From contig CAZLNO010000031.1 in NCBI GenBank assembly GCA_964561005.1, positions 1 to 33,737 of the forward strand: a stretch of 33,737 nucleotides of DNA, read 5' to 3'. A program made the translations under genes and the position numbers. Below, piece after piece: positions 16,115-23,048 of this stretch. This stretch comes from CAZLNO01 sp964561005 (GTDB lineage: Bacteria > Pseudomonadota > Alphaproteobacteria > Kiloniellales > Rhodovibrionaceae). The notes below the pieces were generated by a model. The model was not told the origin of the DNA and made no database searches. It was given only the letters and a program-made list of their open reading frames with translations. Numbering within the stretch: the first letter of the stretch is position 1; each line of letters opens with the position of its first letter.

Positions 16115-16965
16115 ACCCCCAGGATTTCGGCAAGCTCGCGGCGCTGCTGCATGAGCGCTCGGGTCTGGTCCTGGGCAGCGACAAGGCCTACCTCGCGGAA
16201 AGCCGCCTGGCCCCCGTGGCGCGCAAGTGGGGATGGTCGGACTCGGCGGCGCTTGTGCGCGATCTGGCACGGCAGCAGGGCAAGGCGCGCGACGATCGTC
16301 TGGTCGCCGAGGTGGTCGAGGCGATGACGACGAACGAGTCCTTTTTCTTCCGCGACCAGAAGCCCTTCGACCAGTTCCGCGACGTCATGTTGCCCAGTCT
16401 GATGACGGCCCGGGCGGCGACCAAGCGCATCCGCATCTGGTCGGCCGCGTGCTCCAGCGGGCAGGAACCCTATTCCCTGGCGATGGTCATCAAGGAGCTC
16501 GGGGCGAAACTCAACGGCTGGCGGGTCGAGATTCTGGCCACGGATCTCTCCAACGAAATCCTGCAGCGGGCCCGGGACGCCACCTATACCCAGTTCGAGG
16601 TCCAGCGCGGCCTGCCGATCCAGTTTCTCGCCAAGCACTTCGAGCAGCACGGGGATCGCTGGCGGCTGAAGCCGGAGATCCGCGACATGGTCCAGTTCCG
16701 TCCGCACAACCTGCTGGAAAGCGCCCGTGCCTTGGGCCGTTTCGACATCATTTTCTGCCGCAACGTGCTGATCTATTTCGACCAGGGCACAAAGCGCAAG
16801 GTCCTCAACCACCTCGCGGAGGTGATCGCCGACGACGGCTATCTCACGCTCGGCGGTTCGGAGACCGTGCTGGGGATCAGCGACCGCTTTCGCATGCAAA
16901 AAGAGCACCGCGGCCTGTATCGTCCGGCGGGTCGGGAAGGGGCTTTCGCCGTGTCTGGAGCCTAG
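16111..16965 (+). CDS. cheR: CheR chemoreceptor glutamate methyltransferase
   Basis: CheR methylates receptor glutamates using S-adenosylmethionine. The 284-residue product has the all-helical N-domain, the N-E-S-F-F-F-R-D motif (75-82), the SAM-binding loop S-A-A-C-S-S-G-Q-E-P-Y-S (111-122), L-A-T-D-L-S near 142-147 and the D-I-I-F-C-R-N-V-L-I-Y-F block. The frame is open far upstream through cheB, but the ATG at 16111 (M-N-P-Q-D-F) overlaps the cheB stop by 4 bp and gives the normal family length. It is the last gene of the che operon. Confidence 0.96.
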   Translation: MNPQDFGKLAALLHERSGLVLGSDKAYLAESRLAPVARKWGWSDSAALVRDLARQQGKARDDRLVAEVVEAMTTNESFFFRDQKPFDQFRDVMLPSLMTARAATKRIRIWSAACSSGQEPYSLAMVIKELGAKLNGWRVEILATDLSNEILQRARDATYTQFEVQRGLPIQFLAKHFEQHGDRWRLKPEIRDMVQFRPHNLLESARALGRFDIIFCRNVLIYFDQGTKRKVLNHLAEVIADDGYLTLGGSETVLGISDRFRMQKEHRGLYRPAGREGAFAVSGA

Positions 16966-17332
16966 AAAGTGTTCCGCCGATGCGGAATCGTTTCGGCGGT
17001 CAATCTTGCCTTGATTTTAAGGAGTAGAGTACGGACCGCCGATCCTCTCGGATCGGACCGTGTTCCGGCCGCCAGGCCGCCCTTCTGAATCGTGCGACGC
17101 GCCAATGCAGGCGGCATTGAGCGGTCCGCCAGCGACTCGCCGCGCGGGCACAGTGTTTCGCGGGGTCCGCGCCGGCGTGACGACGCGTGGTCGGGGTGAT
17201 GACGCGGGGCCTCCGGAAACGACACGCGCGCAGGCCGTGCGCGTGAGATCAAGGGCCCAGCTCTTTCGTACGCGTCCGGGCGGGCGAAGACGCGCGCAAC
17301 GAGGGCGTTCGCGGAGCGATCGACGAGTGGAG
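16966..17332. other. Convergent cheR/ctrA intergenic region with hairpins, no gene
   Basis: This 367-bp stretch between the 3' ends of cheR and ctrA shows no gene I can support. It holds several inverted repeats: CCGCCGA (16974-16980) with TCGGCGG (16993-16999), followed 12 nt later by TTTT; CCGATCC (17039-17045) with GGATCGG (17050-17056), loop of 4; and CACGCGC (17223-17229) with GCGCGTG (17239-17245). None has a proper U-tract right after the stem. They may end the two converging transcripts, but this is not shown by the sequence. Confidence 0.4.
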
Positions 17333-18109
17333 TCAGGCCGTGGCCGCGCTCTTCTCGTTGCTGGCGATACGCTTGGCGGGCGCCTCCGCGACATCGTCGT
17401 CGGCGGCCTCTCCATCGGCCGGCGACTCGGCGTCGTCGGGGTCGCGCAGCATGTAGCCGCGTCCCCAGACCGTCTCGATGTAGTTCACCCCGCCGGTGGC
17501 GTTCGCCAGCTTCTTGCGGAGCTTGCACACGAAGACGTCGATGATCTTCAATTCGGGCTCGTCCATGCCGCCATAGAGGTGGTTCAGGAACATCTCCTTG
17601 GTCAACGTCGTGCCCTTGCGCAGGGAGAGCAGCTCCAGGATGCCGTATTCCTTGCCGGTCAGGTGCAATGGCTGGCCGTCCACCTCGACCGTGCGCGCGT
17701 CCAGGTTCACCGTCAGCTTGCCGGTCTTGATGACCGAATCGGAGTGGCCCTTCGAGCGCCGGACGATCGCCTGGATTCGTGCCACGAGTTCGCGCTTGTC
17801 GAACGGCTTCGTCAGATAGTCGTCGGCGCCGAAGCCCAGACCCTTGATCTTTTCGTCCAGTCCGGAAAGCCCGGAGAGGATGAGAATCGGGGTGCGAATC
17901 TTCGCCGCGCGCATTCGGCGCAGGACCTCATAGCCGTCGATATCCGGCAGCATGAGGTCGAGAATGATGATGTCGTAGTCGTACAGCTTGCCGATTTCGA
18001 GCCCATCCTCCCCCATGTCGGTGGTATCGCAGATGTAGTTTTCCGACTTGAGCATCGTCTCGATGCTCTGGGCCATCGCGCTATCGTCTTCCACAAGGAG
18101 GACTCGCAT
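17333..18109 (-). CDS. ctrA: CtrA cell-cycle master response regulator
   Basis: CtrA is the OmpR-type regulator that controls cell-cycle and flagellar genes in alphaproteobacteria. The 258-residue protein has a receiver with phospho-site Asp51 (L-D-L-M-L-P-D) and a winged-helix DNA-binding domain carrying the near-invariant stretch L-R-K-G-T-T-L-T-K-E-M-F-L-N-H-L-Y-G-G and V-W-G-R-G-Y-M-L-R-D-P. Two ATG codons are adjacent; I chose the inner one (18109) since family members begin M-R-V-L and the AGAGG upstream is then well spaced. After the DNA-binding domain there is an acidic Ala/Asp-rich tail of about 30 residues ending A-T-A. Caulobacter CtrA ends in two alanines needed for ClpXP turnover, so control of degradation may differ here. 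It is divergent from fliI. Confidence 0.97.
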   Translation of the reverse strand: MRVLLVEDDSAMAQSIETMLKSENYICDTTDMGEDGLEIGKLYDYDIIILDLMLPDIDGYEVLRRMRAAKIRTPILILSGLSGLDEKIKGLGFGADDYLTKPFDKRELVARIQAIVRRSKGHSDSVIKTGKLTVNLDARTVEVDGQPLHLTGKEYGILELLSLRKGTTLTKEMFLNHLYGGMDEPELKIIDVFVCKLRKKLANATGGVNYIETVWGRGYMLRDPDDAESPADGEAADDDVAEAPAKRIASNEKSAATA

Positions 18110-18158
18110 CATCGACCTCTCTTACAACGGCTGCAAAGTCGCACAAATACCGTACGCC

Positions 18159-18222
18159 TTAACCACTATGGGAAACCAACGTTAACGAATGGTTTAAACG
18201 TCGGGGCTTTACCCAAAGTTAA
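18159..18222. promoter_or_regulatory. TTAA-rich ctrA/fliI divergent control region with CtrA-type box
   Basis: Between divergent ctrA and fliI are TTAACCAC (18159-18166, 7 of 8 to the TTAACCAT half-site), TTAA-N8-TTAA (18182-18197, one base too long), and TTTA-N7-TTAA (18208-18222, one mismatch to consensus). The last ends 77 bp before fliI and begins 98 bp from the ctrA start. The clustering fits CtrA autoregulation plus control of fliI, as known in Caulobacter for ctrA itself; binding is inferred. Confidence 0.5.
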
Positions 18223-18299
18223 AACGCTCTCCGGCAAAGTTCCAAGCGGAAACCAAAGGGTTCTCCCACGCCATCGGGACAAAGCGCCGGGAGCCTCGC

Positions 18300-19760
18300 G
18301 TGTCGGCCCCATCCGTGTTGAAAATGGTCCTCGACGACCTCCAGGAAGCGTCGTCCGAGCATCACTACGGCCGGGTGGCTTCGGTGCTCGGCATGCTGCT
18401 CGAGGTGGTGGGCCTCGATCGCGTCCTGTCCATCGGCGGCCGTTGCGAGGTCGTCGCCCGCGACGGCCGGCGGGTCCTCTGCGAGGCGGTCGGCTTCCGC
18501 GAAGGACGGGCCCTGCTGCTCCCCTTCGGCTCGCTCGAGGGCGTCAGTCTAGGCTGTCGCGCGGAACTTGTACAGGCGGAACCCAGCATCAAGCCGCAGG
18601 ATAATTGGCTGGGGCGGGTGGTGAACGCCCTGGCCGAGCCGGTGGACGGCAAGGGCCGCCTGCCGCAGGGGCACCGGCCGTATCGGCTGCGCGGCGCGCC
18701 GCCGCCGGCACACGCCCGCCAGCGGGTCGGCGGCAAGATCGACCTCGGCGTGCGGGCCATCAACACCTTCCTGACCTGCTGCCAGGGCCAGCGCATGGGC
18801 ATCTTCGCGGGCTCCGGCGTCGGCAAGTCGGTGTTGCTGTCGATGCTGGCGCGGTACGCCACCGCGGACGTGAACGTGATCGGCCTGATCGGCGAGCGCG
18901 GGCGCGAGGTGCAGGAGTGGCTGGAGGACGAGCTGGGACCGGAGGGGCTCGCCCGCTCGGTGGTCGTCGTCGCCACCTCGGACGAGCCGCCGCCGCTGCG
19001 CCGTCAGGCCGCCTATCTGACCCTGGCGCTGGCCGAATACTTCCGCGATCAGGGCCGCGACGTGCTTTGCATGATCGACTCGGTCACCCGCTTCGCCATG
19101 GCGCTGCGCGAGATCGGCCTGGCGGCGGGCGAGCCGCCGGCCAGCAAGGGCTACACGCCGTCCGTCTTCGCCGAGCTGCCGCAGGTGCTGGAGCGGGCCG
19201 GCCCCGGCACGGACAAGGGCTCGATCACCGGCCTCTTCACCGTGCTGGTAGAGGGCGACGATCACAACGAGCCCGTGGCCGACGCCGTCCGCGGCATCCT
19301 TGACGGCCACATCGTCCTCGACCGCGCGATCGCGGAGCGTGGCCGCTACCCGGCGATCAACGTGCTGCGCTCGATCTCGCGCACGCTGCCGGCCTGCAAC
19401 GACGAGGCGGAGAATGCCCTGATCCAGCGCGCGCGCAAGCTGATGTCCACCTACGCCGACATGGGCGAGCTGATCCGGATCGGGGCCTACAAGCAGGGCA
19501 GCGACCCGGAGGTGGACGAGGCGATCCGCTATCACCCGAAGCTCGAATCGTTCCTCGCCCAGGACAAGGGCGAGCGCTGCCCCCTGCAGGAAGGCTATGC
19601 CCAGTTGGCGCGGGCCCTGGACATGCCCTGGGGTAATGCCGGTCAGGCCGCGAACGGAGGCCAGGGCGCCACCGCCGGCCGGGCCGGGGGCGGGCAGGCC
19701 GCGCGCCAGGGCCGGCCGTTGCGGCGCAAGGCACAACGCAGAGGGGAGGCTTCTGAATGA
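18300..19760 (+). CDS. fliI: FliI flagellar type III export ATPase
   Basis: FliI is the ATPase of the flagellar export apparatus, related to the F1 beta subunit. The 486-residue protein has Walker A A-G-S-G-V-G-K-S (170-177), the catalytic Glu in I-G-E-R-G-R-E-V (Glu199), Walker B L-C-M-I-D-S-V-T-R-F, and the signature S-K-G-Y-T-P-S-V-F-A-E-L-P. A Gly/Arg-rich tail of about 35 residues after D-M-P-W is an addition to the usual C-terminus. The start is GTG, supported by GGGAG at 18289-18293 with 6-nt spacing. fliJ overlaps its stop by 4 bp. Its regulator FliH is encoded in the other flagellar operon on the minus strand. Confidence 0.96.
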   Translation: MSAPSVLKMVLDDLQEASSEHHYGRVASVLGMLLEVVGLDRVLSIGGRCEVVARDGRRVLCEAVGFREGRALLLPFGSLEGVSLGCRAELVQAEPSIKPQDNWLGRVVNALAEPVDGKGRLPQGHRPYRLRGAPPPAHARQRVGGKIDLGVRAINTFLTCCQGQRMGIFAGSGVGKSVLLSMLARYATADVNVIGLIGERGREVQEWLEDELGPEGLARSVVVVATSDEPPPLRRQAAYLTLALAEYFRDQGRDVLCMIDSVTRFAMALREIGLAAGEPPASKGYTPSVFAELPQVLERAGPGTDKGSITGLFTVLVEGDDHNEPVADAVRGILDGHIVLDRAIAERGRYPAINVLRSISRTLPACNDEAENALIQRARKLMSTYADMGELIRIGAYKQGSDPEVDEAIRYHPKLESFLAQDKGERCPLQEGYAQLARALDMPWGNAGQAANGGQGATAGRAGGGQAARQGRPLRRKAQRRGEASE

Positions 19761-20194
19761 GCTCGTTCGACAGCTTGCTTCGGATCAGCCGTTGGCATCT
19801 CGACGAGAAGCGCCAGAAGCTGGCGGACCTGGAGCGTCTGGCGCAGCGCCTTCGCGACGATCTGGAGCGGCTGGACGAGGGGATCGAGACCGAGAAACGG
19901 ATCGCGGAGCAGGATGAGGAGGCGCGGCGCACCTTTCCTGCCTTCCTGAAAATCGAGCAGGAACGTCGCCGCCGGATCGAGAAGTCGATCGTGGACGTCC
20001 AGCACGAGATCGAGCTCGCCCGCGAGGAAGTCGCCGAGGCCTTTCGGGAGTTCAAGAAGTACGAACTCGCCAAGGCGACCCAGGACGAACGCCTGCGGCG
20101 CCAGGCCACCCGGCGGGAACAGGCCCGAATGGACGAGTTGGGCATGCAGCTCCACCGCCGCAAGCAGGAGGTCAGCGGCGGCGGCACGATCTAG
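19757..20194 (+). CDS. fliJ: FliJ flagellar export chaperone/stalk protein
   Basis: The 145-residue, highly charged protein is almost entirely predicted coiled coil, with long Glu/Arg heptads from about residue 10 to 130, matching FliJ. FliJ forms the central stalk of the FliI hexamer and helps deliver export chaperones. The call rests on coiled-coil form, length and the translational overlap with fliI (ATGA), which is the usual gene pair. Sequence motifs alone would be too weak to name it. Confidence 0.88.
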   Translation: MSSFDSLLRISRWHLDEKRQKLADLERLAQRLRDDLERLDEGIETEKRIAEQDEEARRTFPAFLKIEQERRRRIEKSIVDVQHEIELAREEVAEAFREFKKYELAKATQDERLRRQATRREQARMDELGMQLHRRKQEVSGGGTI

Positions 20195-20217
20195 TTTCCC
20201 GAGATGGGCGTGCCTCT

Positions 20218-21252
20218 CTAGACCACCAGCCCGTGCGGCGGGTCCGGCGCGGCTGGGCTCTGCCGAAAACGCCAGTGCGGTCCGGCGGTAAAGGCAAGCT
20301 CTCCGACGAACGCGCCGGCCGCGGCAGCCTGGGCGAGGAGGGCACGCAGCTCGTGCTGCAGCGACTCGGGCAGCGGTGCGCGGCTGCGCAGGATGAGATC
20401 CAGCCGGCCCGGTTGCGTCAGGCCGTCGAGCTGCAGTTCGCCCAGCATCGGCAGTTCCGCCTCGACAAGGAAGCGGTGGGGCGACTCGTCGTCCGGCCGC
20501 GGGTCGTTTGCATGCAGGAAGAACCGCAGCGGCCGGATCACCCCTTCGATCAGGATCGGCAGGACGAAGAGGCGCCAATCGTCACCGTCCGCGCCCCGCG
20601 CAAGGCGCGCGAGCTGACCGAAGTCCTGCTCCAGCCGGCCGGCCAGGTCCTCGCGGCCGATGCGGCGCAGGGCCTCCAGGCTCGCTGGACCCAGCCACTG
20701 GCCGAGGTCACCCCGGCCGAGCGCCGCCATCAGGAACAGCAGGCCGGACGCAAGCGCGGGGCCGGGCCGGGGCACGCTCTCGCTCAGCGAGGACGCGCCC
20801 GCCGCCGCGGCGGTGCCAGCCACCGGCTGGCGCGCCAGGGCGTCGAGCGCCTCTTCGAGTGCGGGCCACACCCGCGTCAGGGCTGCCGTGCCTTCGGCAT
20901 GACCGCTGCCCGCGAGCGATACGGCCGATGGGCCGGCGGTCGTTGTCGCCGGCGGCGGGACGACCTTCAGCACCTGGGCCTGGATCTCGGCCCCGAGGGT
21001 GCGGATCTGCAGGGTGATGGCGCTGTCGGCGGGCGGCCGCAGCGGCGTGGCAAGGGCAAGCTGCCCCTGGGCGGTGCGCACCAGAAGGTGCCCTTGACGA
21101 TCCACGCCCATGACCACGCCGTGGAGGACGTTGCCGATGGCGAGCCGCAGATCTGGCGGGACATCGCGCAGTGTGGCCGGGACGCGACCCGTGGGCGTGG
21201 CCTCGGTTTCGGTGCGAAGGGCCGCTGGGACATATGGCAGGACGCCGCTCAC
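20218..21252 (-). CDS. FliK-like candidate protein downstream of flhG
   Basis: The 344-residue protein is Ala/Pro/Leu-rich and not clearly assigned. Its C-terminal third (about 235-330) has alternating strands and a helix of the kind seen in the flagellar hook-length control (Flg_hook) domain: F-L-V-E-A-E-L-P-M-L-G-E-L-Q-L-D-G, R-L-D-L-I-L-R-S, L-P-E-S-L-Q-H-E-L-R-A-L-L and A-G-A-F-V-G-E-L-A-F. The N-terminal half is low-complexity, as in FliK proteins. Its GTG start overlaps the flhG stop (GTGA), so it is the last gene of the flhA-flhF-flhG run. It converges on fliJ with only 23 bp between the stops and no visible terminator. A FliK-type role is a guess from domain shape and context. Confidence 0.55.
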   Translation of the reverse strand: MSGVLPYVPAALRTETEATPTGRVPATLRDVPPDLRLAIGNVLHGVVMGVDRQGHLLVRTAQGQLALATPLRPPADSAITLQIRTLGAEIQAQVLKVVPPPATTTAGPSAVSLAGSGHAEGTAALTRVWPALEEALDALARQPVAGTAAAAGASSLSESVPRPGPALASGLLFLMAALGRGDLGQWLGPASLEALRRIGREDLAGRLEQDFGQLARLARGADGDDWRLFVLPILIEGVIRPLRFFLHANDPRPDDESPHRFLVEAELPMLGELQLDGLTQPGRLDLILRSRAPLPESLQHELRALLAQAAAAGAFVGELAFTAGPHWRFRQSPAAPDPPHGLVV

Positions 21253-22040
21253 CGCTCGCTCAGCAGGCGCCCCGTGATCGCCTCGATGTCCTCGGCCGCC
21301 GGAGCGTTGGGGTGGCGCAGCAGCAGCGGCGTCTGGCGTCGGATCGACTCGTTGACCCAGGCATCGCGGCGCACCACGCCCAGCAGCGGCAGCTCGATGC
21401 CCAGAAAAGTCTCGCAGGCCTTGCGCAGGGCGCCATAGGCCCGCTCGCCATCGCGCTGCGAGCTGGCCATGTTGACCACGACCCGCAGGTCGGTCTTCGG
21501 CCGCTGCTGCTTGGTCAGCTTGATGAAGGCATAGGCGTCGGTGAGCGCGGTCGGGTCCTCGGTGATCACGATGATGTTGACGGCGGCGTGGGCGGTGAGC
21601 GTGCGGACCGTTCGATCCAGCCCCGCGCCCATGTCCAGGATGACCCGGTCATACTCCGGCGCGAGGTTGAGGATCTCGCGGCCCAGCCCGCTGACCTGCG
21701 CGGGGGCGAGCGCCGACAGCCCGGCCGAGCCCGATCGGCCGGCGATCACGGAGAAGCCGGCGTGGCGGACCTCCTGCACGGCATCGCTCAGGGACATCTT
21801 GCCGGTCAGGACCCGGCTGAGGTCGTTCGAGGGATCGAGGCCGAGCTGCACGTCGACGTTGGCGAGACCCAGGTCGCCGTCGAACAGCAGGCTGCGCTTG
21901 CCGGCAAGCGACATGGCGTGGGCCAGGCTGACCGCGAAGAAGGTCTTGCCGACCCCGCCCTTGCCGGAAGCGACGGCAATGACGTTGCGCCCGGGTGTGA
22001 TCGAGCTTGTCGAACGCATGGCTGCGGGTTGCTGGATCAT
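21249..22040 (-). CDS. flhG: FlhG (FleN/MinD-like) flagellar number regulator ATPase
   Basis: The 263-residue MinD/ParA-type ATPase has the deviant Walker A S-G-K-G-G-V-G-K-T (25-33), the Walker A' D-G-D-L-G-L-A-N-V-D-V-Q-L-G-L, and Y-D-R-V-I-L-D-M-G-A-G. It controls flagellar number together with FlhF, whose gene overlaps it by 4 bp (ATGA). The D-G-D-L-G-L-A-N-x-D pattern separates it from chromosomal MinD. The frame is open upstream inside flhF, but the overlap start at 22040 places the Walker motif at the normal distance from the N-terminus. The typical short N-terminal FlhF-activating arm (Gln-rich, here M-I-Q-Q-P) is present. Confidence 0.93.
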   Translation of the reverse strand: MIQQPAAMRSTSSITPGRNVIAVASGKGGVGKTFFAVSLAHAMSLAGKRSLLFDGDLGLANVDVQLGLDPSNDLSRVLTGKMSLSDAVQEVRHAGFSVIAGRSGSAGLSALAPAQVSGLGREILNLAPEYDRVILDMGAGLDRTVRTLTAHAAVNIIVITEDPTALTDAYAFIKLTKQQRPKTDLRVVVNMASSQRDGERAYGALRKACETFLGIELPLLGVVRRDAWVNESIRRQTPLLLRHPNAPAAEDIEAITGRLLSER

Positions 22041-23029
22041 GCGTCGTCTCCAAGCGCAAACGGCCGCGCGATCTCGGACATGTCTTCTTCTTCCACCTCT
22101 TCGGGCAGGATCAGGCTTGCCAGGTGATCGGGGGTCGCCGGGCGCAGGCCGCCGCCGATCGTCGGCGATACACCCACGCCCATCAGCGACAGCCCCGCCG
22201 TGTAGGCGGCGCTCAGCACGCCGCCCAGGCGGCGGCTGGAATCCAGTTTCGTGGCGATCATGTGCTCGACGCCGACCGAGGCATAGGACAGGGCCGCTTC
22301 CGCGGTCTCGATCGGGTCGCCGCCGGCCGCGAGCACCAGCACGCCATCGGCCTCCGCGGCGGTCAGCCATTCCCCGAGCTCGCGCAAGGCCTCGGGGTCA
22401 TAGGGCACGCTGCCGACAGTGTCGATCACGACGAAATGGTCCTCCCCGCAGGCCTTGATGGCTTTCTGGAGCGAGCCGCGATCCCGCGCCTCGCGCAGGT
22501 TGGCGCCGAGCGCCTCGGCGAAGGCCGTGATCTGCGCCAGGCTGCCGGCCTTGCCGGCGTCCAGCGTCACCAGCGTCGCCTTGCCGCCGAGGATCCGGAT
22601 CTTGGCCGCCAGCTTCGCGGCGGTGGCCGTCTTGCCGGCGCCGGGCGGGCCCATCAGCATCAGCGGCCGGCCGCCCGGCTTGCGCGGCAGCGGGGCGAAG
22701 GCCAGCTCGGTCTCGATGGCACGCGCCAGCGCCTCGCTCGGCGTCTCGCCGGCGAACTGCCCGGCTGCCGTCAGCAGGCTGTCCATCAGGGCCGTGGGCA
22801 CACGGTGGTAGTCCAGGGCCTCGGTGATCAGGTTGAACGCGGCCAGACCGTCCTCGCCGTCGAAGGCGCCCAGCGGCTCGCTGTCCTCCTCCAGCGCGGC
22901 CGTGACCCGGACGCCGCCGTGGTCGGGATCGTTCTGCGTGGACAGGATCACCGCCTCGTCGCCGAGGTGCTCGCGCACATGGCGCATGGCCTCGGGCAGG
23001 GATTCGGCGGTGAAGGTCTTGAGGTGCAT
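22037..23029 (-). CDS. flhF: FlhF flagellar placement SRP-type GTPase
   Basis: FlhF is an SRP-family GTPase that sets the site of flagellar assembly. The 330-residue protein starts M-H-L-K-T-F-T-A-E-S with the family N-terminal pattern (H-L-G-D-E-A-V-I-L-S-T), then the NG domain with P-loop G-P-P-G-A-G-K-T (127-134) and T-K-L-D (260-263). Two canonical SRP-GTPase motifs are altered: the D-T-Y-R box reads L-D-A-G-K-A-G (156-162) and the G3 motif D-T-A-G-R reads D-T-V-G-S (203-207). GTP binding may be kept while hydrolysis or heterodimer control differs. The gene lies 19 bp after flhA and overlaps flhG. Confidence 0.9.
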   Translation of the reverse strand: MHLKTFTAESLPEAMRHVREHLGDEAVILSTQNDPDHGGVRVTAALEEDSEPLGAFDGEDGLAAFNLITEALDYHRVPTALMDSLLTAAGQFAGETPSEALARAIETELAFAPLPRKPGGRPLMLMGPPGAGKTATAAKLAAKIRILGGKATLVTLDAGKAGSLAQITAFAEALGANLREARDRGSLQKAIKACGEDHFVVIDTVGSVPYDPEALRELGEWLTAAEADGVLVLAAGGDPIETAEAALSYASVGVEHMIATKLDSSRRLGGVLSAAYTAGLSLMGVGVSPTIGGGLRPATPDHLASLILPEEVEEEDMSEIARPFALGDDA

Positions 23030-23048
23030 CTGCGGTCAGGTTCCCACC

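Noticed and set aside
16974..17017. Intrinsic terminator of the che operon
   Set aside because: The 7-bp stem is separated by a 13-nt TTTT-distant stretch and has a 12-nt loop, so it does not fit a Rho-independent terminator well.
18182..18197. TTAA-N8-TTAA near ctrA as a full CtrA box
   Set aside because: The spacer is 8 nt instead of 7; kept only as part of the TTAA-rich region.
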